Source of the DNA: Membranipora membranacea
Lineage: Eukaryota; Bryozoa; Gymnolaemata; Cheilostomatida; Membraniporidae
DNA: 64,000 bases
Assembly: GCA_914767715.1 (NCBI GenBank)
Contig: OU612075.1
Coordinates: 11,408,001-11,472,000, forward strand
Direction of reading: 5' to 3'
Shown here: positions 33,895 to 47,000 of the stretch, piece after piece
Numbering within the stretch: the stretch's first letter is position 1
Layout: the number at the start of each line of letters is the position of its first letter
Notes under the pieces: generated by a model
Databases searched by the model: none
Told to the model about the DNA's origin: nothing
The model's input: only the letters and a program-made list of their open reading frames with translations
Position numbers and translations under genes: made by a program

Positions 33895-36342
33895 ATGAGG
33901 ACTATAGTCACCATATCACTAGCATGCTGCGTGGTTCTGCTCTCTGCAGGTAAAAAACCTTAAATCATCACTTATTCGATGGTTATAACAGATATAACTG
34001 TTGAATAATATATTTTATTTAATTAGGATTTACAAAAGTTAAATAATAAAAGCTGGTTCATACGAAATGGTTAGGAACGATAGTGTGATGATAATGTGAT
34101 AATTTTAAATACATAACAATGTAGGCCTATACTAAGATTGATTCAACCACCCACCTCAATGCCTAAACTAGAATAATATAATCAAAATATAAAAGAATTC
34201 AACGTATCATTTTATTTACTCATATGATTTGAACGATAGACTACATATATTATAGCTTTTTTAGATTAGTGGTATTCATTTCTTTCCCACTATGGTATAC
34301 TCTGTGAAGAAAAAGCAGTTATGTGAGAGAGTTACACACAAATCAATGCTTTGACACTTCGGATTGGTTTAAAAAATTTAGCTCAAAATGATTTATTTAA
34401 TTTCAAATTTTACATTCAGTCATACACAAGACTCATTTTTTAATGACAGTGACAATATCTCTTCCTCTCTGTTGTAGGTCAGGCTTACGGCGCCACCAAG
34501 TCATGTGACCTATATAATGGCAGTGGTTGTACAAGTGGATTCCCGTTCAGCTTTGGTTACCGTGGAACAAATAATGTACCAAACTCTCAGTGCAAGAGAT
34601 CATACAAGTAAGTTCCTTCTACTGTAATTTTTTATATTATATAGTATTATGATTCACAACAGAAAATAATATTTAACATGACGTGTATAAGGGCTGGTAT
34701 TTGATATTTCTGTGGCCGTGGTGCAATGGGTAAGGCATAGGTCTTTGGCATGGGTGTTTGATTCCCGGCGGATCACAGTGGTGTCAGGAAGGGCATCCGG
34801 CATCAAATACTCCTGTGCCACATTAGAATACAGTCGGAAGACCCAAACTGATATCGGATTAAAAAAACAAGCAACATTAAAGTTTCTCACTTGGTATCAC
34901 AGGGTATGAAGACTATAAATGGACGTGAGTTTTATTTGATATTTCTGTGTTTTTTGTGATTAGGAGCATGTAAGTTATCGAACTTTGTGTTTATTACCTG
35001 TATCAACAAGTTATCATAACAAACTCTTTTCCTTACAGACTGCAGGTTAACCTTGACCCAGGACAGAATGGATTTCAGTGTACATTCACGATGGACGTCC
35101 CTGAGCATAACAAATATATCTATAGTATCTCACAATCTCCAACAGCAACAGGTGAGCCAGAACAGTTACACATCAATTACAAATAGACTTTTCACTTTAA
35201 ACTTACAACAGAAAATATCTGATCATTCAGTCATTAAAAAACTATATGACTATCAGTTAATAGGCCAACTGAGTGGTTAGTCCAACTACTCTCCTCTTTG
35301 AGTTTTATCCTCAACATATTCATGTCAAGCTGCACAGAAAAACAAAAAGTTGCCTTCCAAATTTACGGTCTTGGACAATAATGTACAAATTACACTTTCA
35401 TAACTCAGCAAAACTTTTACTTCTGGTGGAAACATGAAACAACTATATTTTTATACACACATTATATGAAATCACAACAATTTGAGAAATATTTATACAG
35501 TATTATTTTAAATTGATCGATCAAATTAATTTATGTTTTCCAAGGGCCCACATCATCCTCTGCCTACATCTATGGTTATGGACTGGATGCGTATATCAGG
35601 GGTAGAAATGGAGCGCCATTCTCCAGCCCGTACTACAGCAACTATATTAATTACAACAACATTCATACCTCCCCAGATGACAACCACCACAGGTAACCAC
35701 TTTTATAAACACCTAAGGCGATATTTTGGAGGCATTGTGTCAACTCAAAAATGGTTGAGAGATCTTTTGACGGTATCAAGTTTGCTCGGCTACTGATTTA
35801 ACTTACAACGTGAAAGATGTGTCATATATAGTTATCCAACAAGAAAGCGTCTGACTGCTAGCCTAAATATAGGATTTCTTTGCCTGAATCCTAGTACTCG
35901 GACTTTTGTTTCCCTGGAACATATGTGGCATGTTGTTACCAATGAACTCCCTCTTCATTGTTGTTATTAAACTTCCACTTCGATGAAAGGGTGTGATTTT
36001 GAAAATGAGAGAATTTGTTTAATAAGTGCCTCAAACATCTGAATTTGAATCTGTCCATTTAGATTACTCATACCAAACACCAGGAATTTCCCTAACAACA
36101 GAATATTTATTCAATGCGTTACTACTTTCCATTCTCTTTGTAATAGCACCATAACTTTCCGAGTAGAGGACAATAGACTGAGAATCTACGGAACGGCTGG
36201 CCACTCCATAAGACTGGGACATTCATACTTGTACCGACCCACTCTTACCTCCACTACTATGTACATCGGGCTAAATCGAAGATACGCCAATACCTTTAAC
36301 CAAGGAAGTGGTCTATGTAAGGCATTCTGCTATACATTTTAA
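33895..36342 (+). CDS. Secreted protein B, paralog of A (5 exons, 213 aa)
   Basis: Exons: 33895-33949, 34478-34607, 35039-35151, 35545-35692, 36147-36342. Exons 2, 3 and 5 have exactly the same lengths as in gene A (130, 113, 196 bases). Exon 1 is one codon shorter and exon 4 one codon longer, giving the same total. It has a signal peptide (MRTIVTISLACCVVLLSAG), the CDLYNGSGC motif, GFQCTF, and carboxy-terminal LCKAFCYTF, so all six mature cysteines are kept. Exon 3 differs from A by only two or three residues; exon 4 is the most divergent (AYIRGRNGAPFSSPYYSNY against TRIRTRTAFFSSPSYANY). Intron 2 is longer than in A because of a SINE insertion. The gene is convergent with the NHL gene, the two stop codons 395 bases apart. 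Function unknown; presumably extracellular. Confidence 0.85.
34715..34932 (+). mobile_element. tRNA-derived SINE in intron 2 of gene B
   Basis: The 218-base insertion is flanked by a perfect 17-base direct repeat (TATTTGATATTTCTGTG at 34698-34714 and 34933-34949). Its 5' part looks like a tRNA: a box-A-like TGGTGCAATGGGTAAGGC and a box-B-like GTTTGATTCCC. This is followed by a tRNA-unrelated body starting GTGTCAGGAAGGGCATCCGG, a phrase I know from invertebrate and fish SINEs. Gene A lacks the insertion at the same intron. Confidence 0.88.
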
Positions 36343-36737
36343 AAGCTGATTACAACTTCTACAACTAGACAAGCAACTATACTTGCTACCTCCCTCCGAC
36401 AACTGTGCAACTAGACTAAGTTACAACTGACTCAAATTATTTTATCTCCATCTCAAAAGTGCAACTCACATTCACTGAAATTACTTTTATTTGCTTCTTT
36501 ATTATCCATTGCTTCACAACAAAGGGTACATTCCCATGTTTACACCGATGCTCAAGGAGTTGCGTTCTACTGATTTAAAGGAACACAACTCTCATATTAT
36601 TGTTATTATTGAATAAGTTTAAACATTTTGCTACTTGCCCTACCTTTAGTGCCTTATCTTAAAAAATAAAAAAAGACTTCGTATAAGGACTAAATAAAAT
36701 ATGTCATACTTGGTCGATCATGTTGCCGTCGTAGATG
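36343..36737. other. Convergent intergenic gap between gene B and the NHL gene
   Basis: A 395-base gap holding both 3' UTRs. AATAAA occurs at 36665-36670 and 36693-36698 on the plus strand, candidates for gene B polyadenylation about 320-350 bases after its stop. No further gene seen. Confidence 0.5.
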
Positions 36738-39700
36738 TTACTTTTCCATCAAATCGATGTGCATGTATTGTCCTGTTAGGTCTTCAATTGGTTGCACAAT
36801 TCTGGAAGACAAAAAAACTTTAAGCTTATAGGGAATCTACCTTTTAAAGAAGGCAGAATTTTCAGCAAGATAACTTTCTGTCAAAATTGAATCAATTAAA
36901 ACTAAGTTCAAACACCCTTTGAAAGCATGAATGATGAATAATACAGCGATTGACATAACTAAGGAGTGATATCTTTTGGTGGGAATTGAAAAGATAAGAT
37001 TTCAGGACACCAGACCTAGACTCGTTCTTCAATATTCATATTTATGATGAGCAACTTACCGGCAGGAATTCACTGGAACACTGATAGTAAAATCATCCTT
37101 CGAGTACGTGTGATGAAGCCGGGTCTGTAGCTCTGATAGGGTTTCTGTAGTTGGAGCTCCATGAGCTTCAGTACGCCAAGTGATCGTCATCACATCGCCA
37201 ACGCAACGAAACTGTGCTCTAACACCGGAGGGTTTGTTGCAATCTGAAAAAATTAGAGAACAGGTGTACTCAAATACTGCTTGAATCTTAGCACCACAAT
37301 AGTATGGACACCCAACTACACTAAAAGGATGCAGGCAAGGTGCCTCCATTCTCCCAACATTCAACGTTGGGTTAGTTAAACTGCTTTTGTAGGTGGTCCA
37401 ATTGTTTGGTATTGCAATAACCCCGCACCCCTTTTATAATGGATTGTAGTGAACCTCCACAGCATTATCCCAAAAAAAGGAAACAACACCAGTTTGAAGA
37501 GTAATTTGATCGTAAAGCACACTTTGAGTGATGCATGATTCAGGTGTCTGGGATTTGTCATCATGTGTATTGTTCACTAGCCAACGTGTTGGCTCTTGAT
37601 GTGATTGGCTGTTGGTTCTTTCTCCCACCAGCTGATCAGAGGCAACTCATTGTCTAATTGTTCACTGCCTATCTGTCAATGTAAAACTCTATCGATTGTC
37701 TCACCTTGTTGACAGTTGGCCTCTATTTTCTTGTATTGTTCATTTGTTGTTGCTGCCAGAACAGTTCTTGAAGCGCGATCATTCAGTATACCACAAGGGG
37801 CTTTATATTGGGCCCAAAAGGATAGGACATTCTTCTTAGCTGGAGCTACAGGAAACAGAATCACAAAGTTAATGTATGGATATAAAGGTTGACTGCTTCT
37901 TAAACCTTCATATACGACTTCTATTTTCGAACTCTATTGCTTAAAATTTGCATAAGAAATGGGAAAGTTGAGCTTTTTCGCACTCAAATTAACTGAAACA
38001 TGGGTGGTAAAGCTTCCATAACCAAATACCAATGAAACATCAATCAAAAGCAAAGCTAATAGTATTTGAACTATTGGATTGTAACTTTTTTCAGTTGCGT
38101 TAGGCAAATGAGACAACGGCTTGTACTTACTGACTAGTATGTAAGATGTGCAGTTCAAGCTTAAATCATTGTGGGAAACTTCGGTGGCATAAATCCCGGG
38201 TGCTAAGCTCAACACCTGACCATCCGCGATCTCTATATCAGCCATCTTTTGGCCTGGAAGAAGCAAGACACTGGTGTTCTGTGATTTACAAAAACCGGCC
38301 GTTGAAGTTGACCTTTGTGCAGTGGTTGTTGCAGCTGGTGTGGTTGTTGGTAAAGTGACTGTAGTTATTGGTGTAGTAGTTGTAGTTGTTGGTGTAGTGG
38401 TTGTAGTTGTTGGTGTAGTGGTTGTAGTTGTTGGTGTAGTGGTTGTAGTTGCCGTGGTTGTAGTTGTTGGTGTGGTGGCTGTAGTTGTTGGTGTGGTGGT
38501 TGTAGTTGTCGGTGTAGTGGTTGTAGTTGTAGTTGTTGGTGTAGTGGTTGTTGGTGTAGTAGTTGTAGTTGTTGTAGGCGGATGGGTTGGCAGATTATCT
38601 ACTCTATCCCATGCACTCCTCCCTACTTCACCTATGGATCAAAGAAATAATCCAATGAGTAGCAAGCAGTTATTACACTTAAAATATCAAAGTATTGCGT
38701 CCAAATCATTGACTGCATGATGTGCAATATAGCCGATAGGCTAAAATAGCTATATAAGCTCACAATTCTGGAACAATATGGCATGATTAGTTAAAAGACC
38801 CGTAAGCACAGAATATGGACTTAATTAAAGTGAGGATAGAGTTGGTTTTAACCATTTCTCTTAGATGCCGCGTAAAAACTGAAAATCATGAGCTGTTGAG
38901 TCCAACTCACCTTGAATTTTGCGAATTCTTCTGTGCTCCCCTACATACAGGTAACCTGTCATGGCCAACAGGGAATAAGGTTTGACTAGCTGACAAGATT
39001 TGGTGTTACCATTACGACTGCCGCTGTCTCCAGAACAGATAGATGTCACGCTGCCTGCTTTTTCATCAATAACTCTCAACTTGCTGTTGTATTGGTCAGC
39101 AACCACAAGCTTGTTTCCAGCCAGACTTAGGACATCAGATGGGGCATTGAAGAATGACTTTCTCGTCCAATCCGATCCATCCATGAATCCCCATTCTTTG
39201 TCGGAACCTGAGAGGCGAATTGGTTGTGCATCTCCATATCGATATCTGTAGACAGCATGCTGGCTGGTTAAGTAGAAATCTCCAGTAACAGGATTCTGGG
39301 ATATTCCGGTTGGTTCTCTCATCTGGCCTCCTCCTCCTCTGGCAGCGAACAAAGTGGTCACTTCTCCATTGTTTTTATTCACCTCTCTGATTGCATTGTT
39401 CTTCGTGTCTGTGACAATCAGATATCGCTTAGCCCTCAGTGAATCTCTTGTCACTCCCCATGGTAGGTTGAATAGAGCATTCTTTCCATTGACAAAGCCT
39501 GCCTGTTGACACGCCCCTGCAAGTTGTGACACCTGTTGAGTTTTGCGATCGATAAGCCTTAGGCAGTGGTTTCCATTGTCCACAACAATCACATATCGCT
39601 TCTTATCCTGTTGTGCAAATCCAGTTATAAGGTTGAAGCGCACCGGTTGTGGACCGCCCCAGTCATCGTAACCATTACGATTAGCTGTACCGGAGATGGT

Positions 39701-40284
39701 GGTAGTCGTGCGCCCATCTGTTGTTTTAAGGGAACTGCCATCAGAGAACAAGATGTTTCCGCGGATCATGTTATCAGCTTCCAAATGGAACACATCGGAC
39801 TCTGTGTTGCTATAGTACGTCATCTCTGCATGAGAGGGTATCCTGCAAAAAGGAATGTAGTATTATAGAAAATAAAAGCAATAGCATGAAGTAAGATCAT
39901 TGTAAAAGAGGTACAGTGTAGCATTGGACAAACCAAAAGCATTTACCAAACATTAAACACATACTATTCGACATTCAAGGTCAGTGTTGGTCTATATATA
40001 CATACCTTAGTTTAGTGCTTGAATCATCTCCATGTACAATCGGCACCAAGACTTGAAGACACATAACCAGCACGATCTGAAAAAAAGTTCCCAATACTTG
40101 TATCTTTGAAAGAAAATTATTGAACATAGTTATTGACTTGGTTAGCTTTATATAGCATTCAGAATCATATCTGATAAAAACGAACACTCACATAAAAATA
40201 AAAAGAAATCACTTGTATTCTACAACCAAGGAGTTACCTCTTGTTACAACTTACCAGGTAGAAGTTCATCTTGTAAGCAGCCAT
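36738..40284 (-). CDS. Secreted NHL-repeat protein with threonine-rich stalk (7 exons, 640 aa)
   Basis: Exons, 5' to 3': 40284-40255, 40076-40006, 39842-38911, 38631-38131, 37845-37705, 37243-37060, 36801-36738; all junctions are GT-AG and in phase. Residues 1-26 form a signal peptide (MAAYKMNFYLIVLVMCLQVL then VPIVHG). Residues about 50-345, mostly one large exon, are NHL-type beta-propeller repeats, with repeated units such as VVDNGNHCLRLIDRKT, VTDTKNNAIREVNKN and VADQYNSKLRVIDEK. Residues about 358-440 are almost only Thr with Pro and Ala, a mucin-like stalk probably O-glycosylated. The carboxy half holds two further small cysteine-containing modules, ending in FTISVPVNSCR and a short tail. 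NHL propellers usually bind proteins or glycans. This arrangement suggests an extracellular adhesion or recognition protein; the partner is unknown. Confidence 0.9.
38345..38590. repeat. Coding minisatellite encoding the Thr/Pro stalk
   Basis: Repeats of GTTGTAGTTGTTGGTGTAGT (plus strand) inside exon 4 of the NHL gene encode TTTTTTP-type units on the minus strand. The repeat is likely to vary in copy number between individuals. The long plus-strand Val/Gly frame over it is an antisense shadow. Confidence 0.9.
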
Positions 40285-41064
40285 TTTGTCCGACGAATTA
40301 TTATCATATGCCTTTTGAACTTGACTCTCTCATGTTTGTATTACTATGTCTTGGTTATCGGATTAAGATAAATACCACTCATGATCAGTGATAAGCACTG
40401 ATCGAGATTAGAGAAAAGAAAATATCCTTAAAATTCACCCTCTCTTATGAGATAAGACACAAAAGATACACATATATGTTCATAAACAGTTGTATTCTAC
40501 AACAATCAATCTGCAGTACGGATTTGAGGAATGTTCAAGGTTGTCTCCTTCCTGTTTCAGTGAGGATAACTTACAGAACAGTTATCAATCGTCCAACACA
40601 AAGAGGTATTATAATAAGCACAAATTTGGAATGTAGCATCATTGGGAATGTTCAAATCAGGAATAGAAAAATGTAGTAAATGTACAAAATAATAATTATT
40701 ATAAATAGAACATCAGTCAGGAAAATTATTGCACGCCAATCTTGGAACGAAAATGTGGCACTGAGACAAATATACAGGAGGCATAATTTACCAGCGTAGG
40801 AGACTTGCTGTTGAGAGCACCACACTCTAATCGAGTTGGAATGCATAAATAATGTGCGGCGTCATTAAATAAAATATGAGGTGAATGTATAAATAAAATA
40901 TAAATAGATCAGCAGTTGAACTGCAGTAAAACATGCATGGCTTTTACAACCAGCGAAACCAAACTAACAAAATTTATGTGACAAGAAAAAGAATAAACGA
41001 ACCAACGAACTGCACATTTTGCGTTTGAACCAGAGTGCTTTGAGATCTATTAATCTGATAATGT
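40285..41064. other. Intergenic gap, NHL promoter side
   Basis: About 0.8 kb between the NHL start codon and the end of the ZU5 gene transcript, both on the minus strand. AT-rich, no gene or clear element recognised. Confidence 0.5.
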
Positions 41065-41070
41065 TTTATT
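41065..41070 (-). promoter_or_regulatory. Polyadenylation signal of the ZU5 gene
   Basis: AATAAA on the minus strand, 24 bases past the stop codon at 41094. A signal this close implies a very short 3' UTR. Confidence 0.45.
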
Positions 41071-41093
41071 TATGCTCATCTTTGGAAATCAAA

Positions 41094-44000
41094 TCACACA
41101 TTTGTAGCATTAGGACCCTGATTTGCCTGAAGTCTTGGAGCTGCAACAGGTCGAGAGAGCCTAGCTCCTCCCTGAGGTTGTGTATGGCTAGACAAATTCC
41201 CACCAACAGAGTTGAAGTGCAATGTCATACTTTCCTGATTTCTAATACTGTCATTTGAGTGGCGTTGGTGAGATATGCTTCCACTAGCTTGAGCCAGAGA
41301 TTCAGGGCCTTTGAGTGCGCTGATGTTTTGCGATAAGGTCTCCGGACCTTTAAGTGGGGATATCGGAGAGTTTGCTGACTCATAGCCACTTTCCTGACTC
41401 CTTGTGGTGTTGTTGCGTTTGAGTGGCCTGAGATTGTTATCACGATTCAGAGATGATTCAGTCGGGCATCGCGTTGGGCTGTCCTTCCAGCACATGCAAG
41501 CGCCCCTGTGGAACAATAAAAACACATGATAAAGTATAAGAGATTGAAATGTGATGGTTTTAATGGAAAGTGTCCGAGAGGAGCAGAGAAAAAACGAGTA
41601 CGCAACTCCTCGCTACGTATGTAGGAAGGAAGGGTGGGAGTATATCCTACCCTCCCTGAGGTAGGTATGTTTTATCTGTGTGTCTTGACATGAATCTTGA
41701 TTGTGCATTACATTACAGAATCCAGAGTTTGGGGCTTCTGGATCCTCCAAAATCAGTAGCTCACACAATGGGCTGTCATATTAATAATACCAAAAACATG
41801 ACTAAACTCACTCATGATCACAGCTTTCCTCTGGGTACCTGCCATTGGCTGACACTGTCTCTGAGAAAGACCTGTCATGTGATGATACTGGGTTTGAAAT
41901 AGACCTGTCATAGGGCATGTTATTGTCATTACCAGACCTGCCATAAGTGATGTTATTATTGCTCTCAGTAGGGAGATATCCACCCGCAAAGGGTGAGACC
42001 CTCTGTAGTTCTAGAGTAGACTAAAAATATGAAAAGGAGAGCAGTTTAAGAATTAATCAATGGAAATGAATGCCAGCCAACACTGCAATTACTAATGTGG
42101 CTGACAGATCGAAATCAAGATATAGAACTTATTTATGAGACAAAACTAAGTCAATACTGAGACTTTACTTCGAAGATTTGTACAAAGCCAGTCGAGTTCG
42201 CAGGCAAGGCAAGCCATGCATGGCCGTATAATTTATACATTGTTGCAGTCATTTTTCAAGAACTCACCATAGTGTATTCTACTCTGCTCAGCATGGCAGA
42301 GTAACTCTCATGAGCAGGAGACACAACAGAGATTAATTTGATGCAGAACTGTGAGTAGTATTCCGGATCAGATGGCTGATTCACTGTTATATCTAAGACT
42401 TCCCTGTCATCAGCAGCAATGATCTCCACGCAATCATAATGTGCGTTCATAACCTTTCTATCATTCATGTTGAATTGCTAAAACAATTAAATAGAATCAA
42501 ATTCTAAAGGAAATCCTCAACATGAAAGTATGTATACTCATCGCCATATAAAGTTCCAAAAATGAATGTGTGGGAATGAGTTCTTTGATCAAAATAAGGT
42601 TCTTTGGCCACTTTTTTCATAGACATCTCATAGACATATTGTTTTACTCTTCTGACATATTAAAATATTCTCGTGTCAGCTTAAAGGGCAACCAAGGTTT
42701 CAAACAACTTCTCATTGATGGCCATTGATTAATTGCAGATTGCACCTTCTGCATGGGGAAAAAGACAAAATATAATTCGGATGATTATTCAGCCAGAATT
42801 TTTGTGAAACATTTCTTCCATCAGGTACACAAACTCAACTAAAAGAGAATACCACATAGCAGTTTCCTGTTCCTGTTATTATTTAGCCTGTGCTCTATAA
42901 TTATTAGAGCTAAGTCTTGGAACCTCCTCTAAAATGAAGTGTTACCCAGCTTAGAGTCAGCAACTACTTTGAGTTTTGCATCGCGTAATGCACAAAGCTG
43001 ATGCTGCCCAGCACATTATTTGCTACCCATTAATGCATTGCTGCGAAACCTTGGTTGCCCTTTAACGTGATATATCGCCTTTTCAGTTTCTCAGGAACTA
43101 CTTGTCCCATCTCAAAAATTCTTTCACTGACACGTTGCTAGTAGTCTGACTTATTTTTAATATCCCAAATTTTTTTAAACCGCATTTTTATAACTTGATT
43201 AATTGTACATTAACTAAAATACATTGAAAACATATGGGCAGCAATGGGCAAAATTATGCAGTAAATTACATTATGCAAAAGCGTGATGAAAATCTGTGCA
43301 GTATTACAAGCAAAGCACATTGTGTTCAACAATGGATCACCTTTTTTGGGTGATTGTTTAGCATCGAGAGACAAATGCTATGCTCATAACTTCTCTACTA
43401 TTGAATTTATCATCAAACGCCACGATCAAAACCTCGGAAATACCCTCTAGTGTAATGTAAGCTCGTGTGTATAACATGTTCTTTAACCTATTTTCAGTTT
43501 TTTGGCTGGAAAGGAGTGCATGTTATGGACCAAATAAAGCTAGTTTAGCCACAAAAATCCAAATATCTCAAGATGTAAAGCCATAATCAATAATCGAAAT
43601 CTAGACAATCTCCTGCTGTTCATCATGCTGACAACAAATTTAACTGACATATTTCTGAATTTCTGATTTTTGGCTGGAAAGTTTTGTCCAAAATTAGTGA
43701 AAATTTTGGTTATTATTTGCTACAGTTGTGACAACCAGGATCTGTAATATGGTAAGATTATTGATGGAAGTGACAGTGCAAGACCAAAATGGTATAATAA
43801 ATTGGAAATTTTAGTTTCTGCATTATTGGGGTCACATGTAATGAGGGGTCAGAAATGGCCCTTTTACTATTGCAAAAATCAAGTTTAAGTCTCGAAGACA
43901 GGAGGCCTAAAAATATGAAGTTTCACTAAATTGTCACTCCTCCAGTTAGTGCCATGCCTCCTCTATATGTTGAAAGCAAAAACTACTCAAATACCTCAAT

Positions 44001-47000
44001 AGCAAGGCACAAAGGGCTCAATTTAAAAAGGGCACTTTTTGCCCCAAAATGAACTTTCAGTGGTCACTGCGACTCAACGTCAAATATTTGGGAGGTTTCA
44101 ACTGTGAAAATAACTATTAGACAAGATCCCCAATACAATATTAAAAAGTTTTAAAAAGCGATATATCACGTTAAGTGTTATGGTTTTGACGATGATCATG
44201 TGACACCATCAGCCAAGAGATCATGTGACCTTGACATCATGTGATCTTGACATTTTGCTATCTTGACCATCACATGATCTAGACAAGAGGCCACACCACA
44301 CCACACCACACCACACCACACCACACCACACCACACCTCACCGCACCGCACCGCACCGCACGGCACCGCACCGCACCTCACCTCACCACACCACACCTCA
44401 CCACACCACACCACACCTCACCACACCACACCACACCTCACCACACCACACCAATATCTCAGTGCATTTGTATTGGAGAGGAAGGTAACTAATTTACATT
44501 GTCCTGTACCTTGTAAAGAGTCTGTCCCTTTCTTGCAGTTATGCTGAGGCCACCTTTCTCCTCCAGGAATGAGAAATCCTTCCAATCAGATTCTCTCATG
44601 AATCCATGCCGGGCTTCTCTGTGATCGATGGACTGAAGATAAATATGAGATCTACAGTTAATCAACTGGTAAAAGCTACACAGGTAGCCTCAAGTCCCAT
44701 TTTGGGCCAAGCTTAATACACAGAATTATCCCTGAAGAAAATTCATATGGGCTTTGAGTTATAGAAAATTTACTTTTGTTGATGGAAAGAAAATCCTACA
44801 TTGCTCTTAGCTGACTTGATCATATTTACTAAGAGTAAGTTGTCTGCTTCTTATTCATGGATAGACAACTCTGCCTGACACAATTTAAATGTTGAGAGTT
44901 CAAGTAAAGTGTTCACTTTGTGATGTCATAGTTGTGCCATAGAGGCGACCTATTTAATATAAACAATCAAGAACTGATACATTAATGACCATAGATAACA
45001 AGTTACAATTAAGACTTACATCAGTCAGAGATTGGAAGTTTTTGGAGTTTGTAGCGAAGTAGACCTTAGCTTTGTCACCATATTTAAACACTGCTACAGA
45101 TAACTGTTTGCCGTTCTGACTTCCTGCTTGTCTTCTGGAACTTTGTGTTCTGTGGCTTGTCTGGATAGAAGATTAATAGAAGAATTGCAAAATTGAGAAT
45201 CTTACTATAATCAACCTTGACTATACTTATACTAATGTCTCATTTTTGTGGAAACTACATTTTACTCAGGTGACCAAGCTATCTTTCTTCCATAACAGAC
45301 TCACGAGAGAGCGTCCACTCGATATAAAAAAATGTAGGATTAAGTTATATACAGATTTTTTTTAAAATTCATTACAATATAAAGCAATACTATGCAATGC
45401 AATACTTTGCAATGCAATATTATGCAATGCAATACTATACAATGCAATACATCAATGCACAATGCAATGCAATGACTCCGTAGAGTAAGTAACCCAATTA
45501 GTAAGAATAGTACAGTTACCCTCAATGGTAGAGGTATACGGCTTCGTGTTGTACTTGATTTTCCGGACGGTGTCGTTCTCTTCCCATCAGTATCAGATAG
45601 TTTGAATCCAGTGAAATGATTGATTTGCAGAGTGACTGTGTCTGTAGAGGTTTGTACAAAAGAGGGGCCGTCACGAGCCGTGTCCTCCTTCCAGTTTGTT
45701 GTGTTAGGTGATCGGCTTACGGCTGATACTTCTGATCCAGGGCAGGCAGCATGAGGTATAGTCAGCTCCACGGGCACCTGCAAGTTAGAAGATATCGACA
45801 ATCTATCACTACATTTGATTACAATTTTGGGTTCAGGGTTTTTGTGGGGGACTTTTTGGGCAAAACCATGATCGAAGCGTGACATGACATCTCCTATACA
45901 TGAAACTGCCTTTCTACATAATATAATTGTGTTGCATAAAAATCAAAAATGCTCCAAACTATTTCAGTTGTTGCAGGGTTTCCAAATTTGAACTCTTGAA
46001 AAAAGGAGGTAGGGCCTACCTAGGGCCAATGGCCCCGTCCATGAAAACATGCCTGCAGTCCTTGTAAAGAGGAAAAAAAAGATTGACAAAGAAACAAATT
46101 TATCTCTCTAACCTGAAATTGAAGTCCATCAGGGCCACATTCAAACACCGGGGATAGAGTAGAGGTAGACAGATCCTCTATACTGGAGATGGATTCCTCA
46201 TACTGTACCATCATGTATACTACAGTGGATCTACTCAACGCACCTGAGGAGATAGAACAAACGATCATAAGGTAAAGGTCACAGGTCATAGTCCATTGTT
46301 TGTTATTATTTTGTTTAATTATTTGTTGAGGTTCTCTGAAAGTTTACAGCTAACAGTAACTGTTAAAAAAATGTAACAGGTTGATATCGGAGTAATTGAG
46401 AAGGTCTGGAAAAATATCATTTATTTTAGACTGATTAAAAGATAAGACAAAAATATGTTATATTATTGTAGCGTTGTCGAGTTGCAAAATTAATGAATAA
46501 AATGAGGTGATTTAAGGAACAGTACCATCAATAAAAATAATTATGATTTGGATAGATTTACCAGGAGGGATCAACAGTTTGGCAGGCTCAGAGTCTTTAA
46601 AGAACAGCATTCCTCCTCTTCCATCAAACTCTCCCACAGCAAAGAAAGTTGAAGCATAACAATATCCCTGCAGCCTATCAGGTATCTCCTTGAACTGCTT
46701 GAGGAAACCTGCAAAATAAAAAGTAGGGAGTGACTTACAATGCAATTTCATTCCAAGAAAAAGTTTTCAAGCTTAAAGTGAGAGTTTGGAATATCAGCAA
46801 ACCTCAAATACAACAATGAGATGAACATCGCTACATAATCACTGTCTTCAGACAAGATAGACATCAGTAAACTGATACATCAAACTAGGTGAATTGTTGA
46901 CATTGGAAATTAATTATTTTGAAAAATTTTTGATTGTATTTAAAAAACGATTTTGACGTCCCCACCATGTCTTCATTTGTAAAATATAACAGACATGAGG

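Larger units (their letters stand above)
32340..34000. repeat. Duplicated block B, ending in the 5' part of gene B
   Basis: Direct-orientation copy of the block: TTGATTGACCCCACCTGTCAT near 32358, AGTACCAACCTGGCCACACA near 32411, CATCAAGGTGATGC near 32440. It includes the internal palindrome at 33136-33652, then the promoter, exon 1 and start of intron 1 of gene B. It lacks the tRNA-Ala that heads blocks C and A. Confidence 0.75.

Noticed and set aside
38274-38720. Long plus-strand frame rich in Val and Gly
   Set aside because: It is the antisense of the threonine-rich stalk exon of the NHL gene, whose minus-strand model is supported by splice sites and phase.
44196-44414. Minus-strand frame with VWCGEV repeats
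   Set aside because: It is a translation of the five-base CCACA minisatellite and has no non-repeat support.
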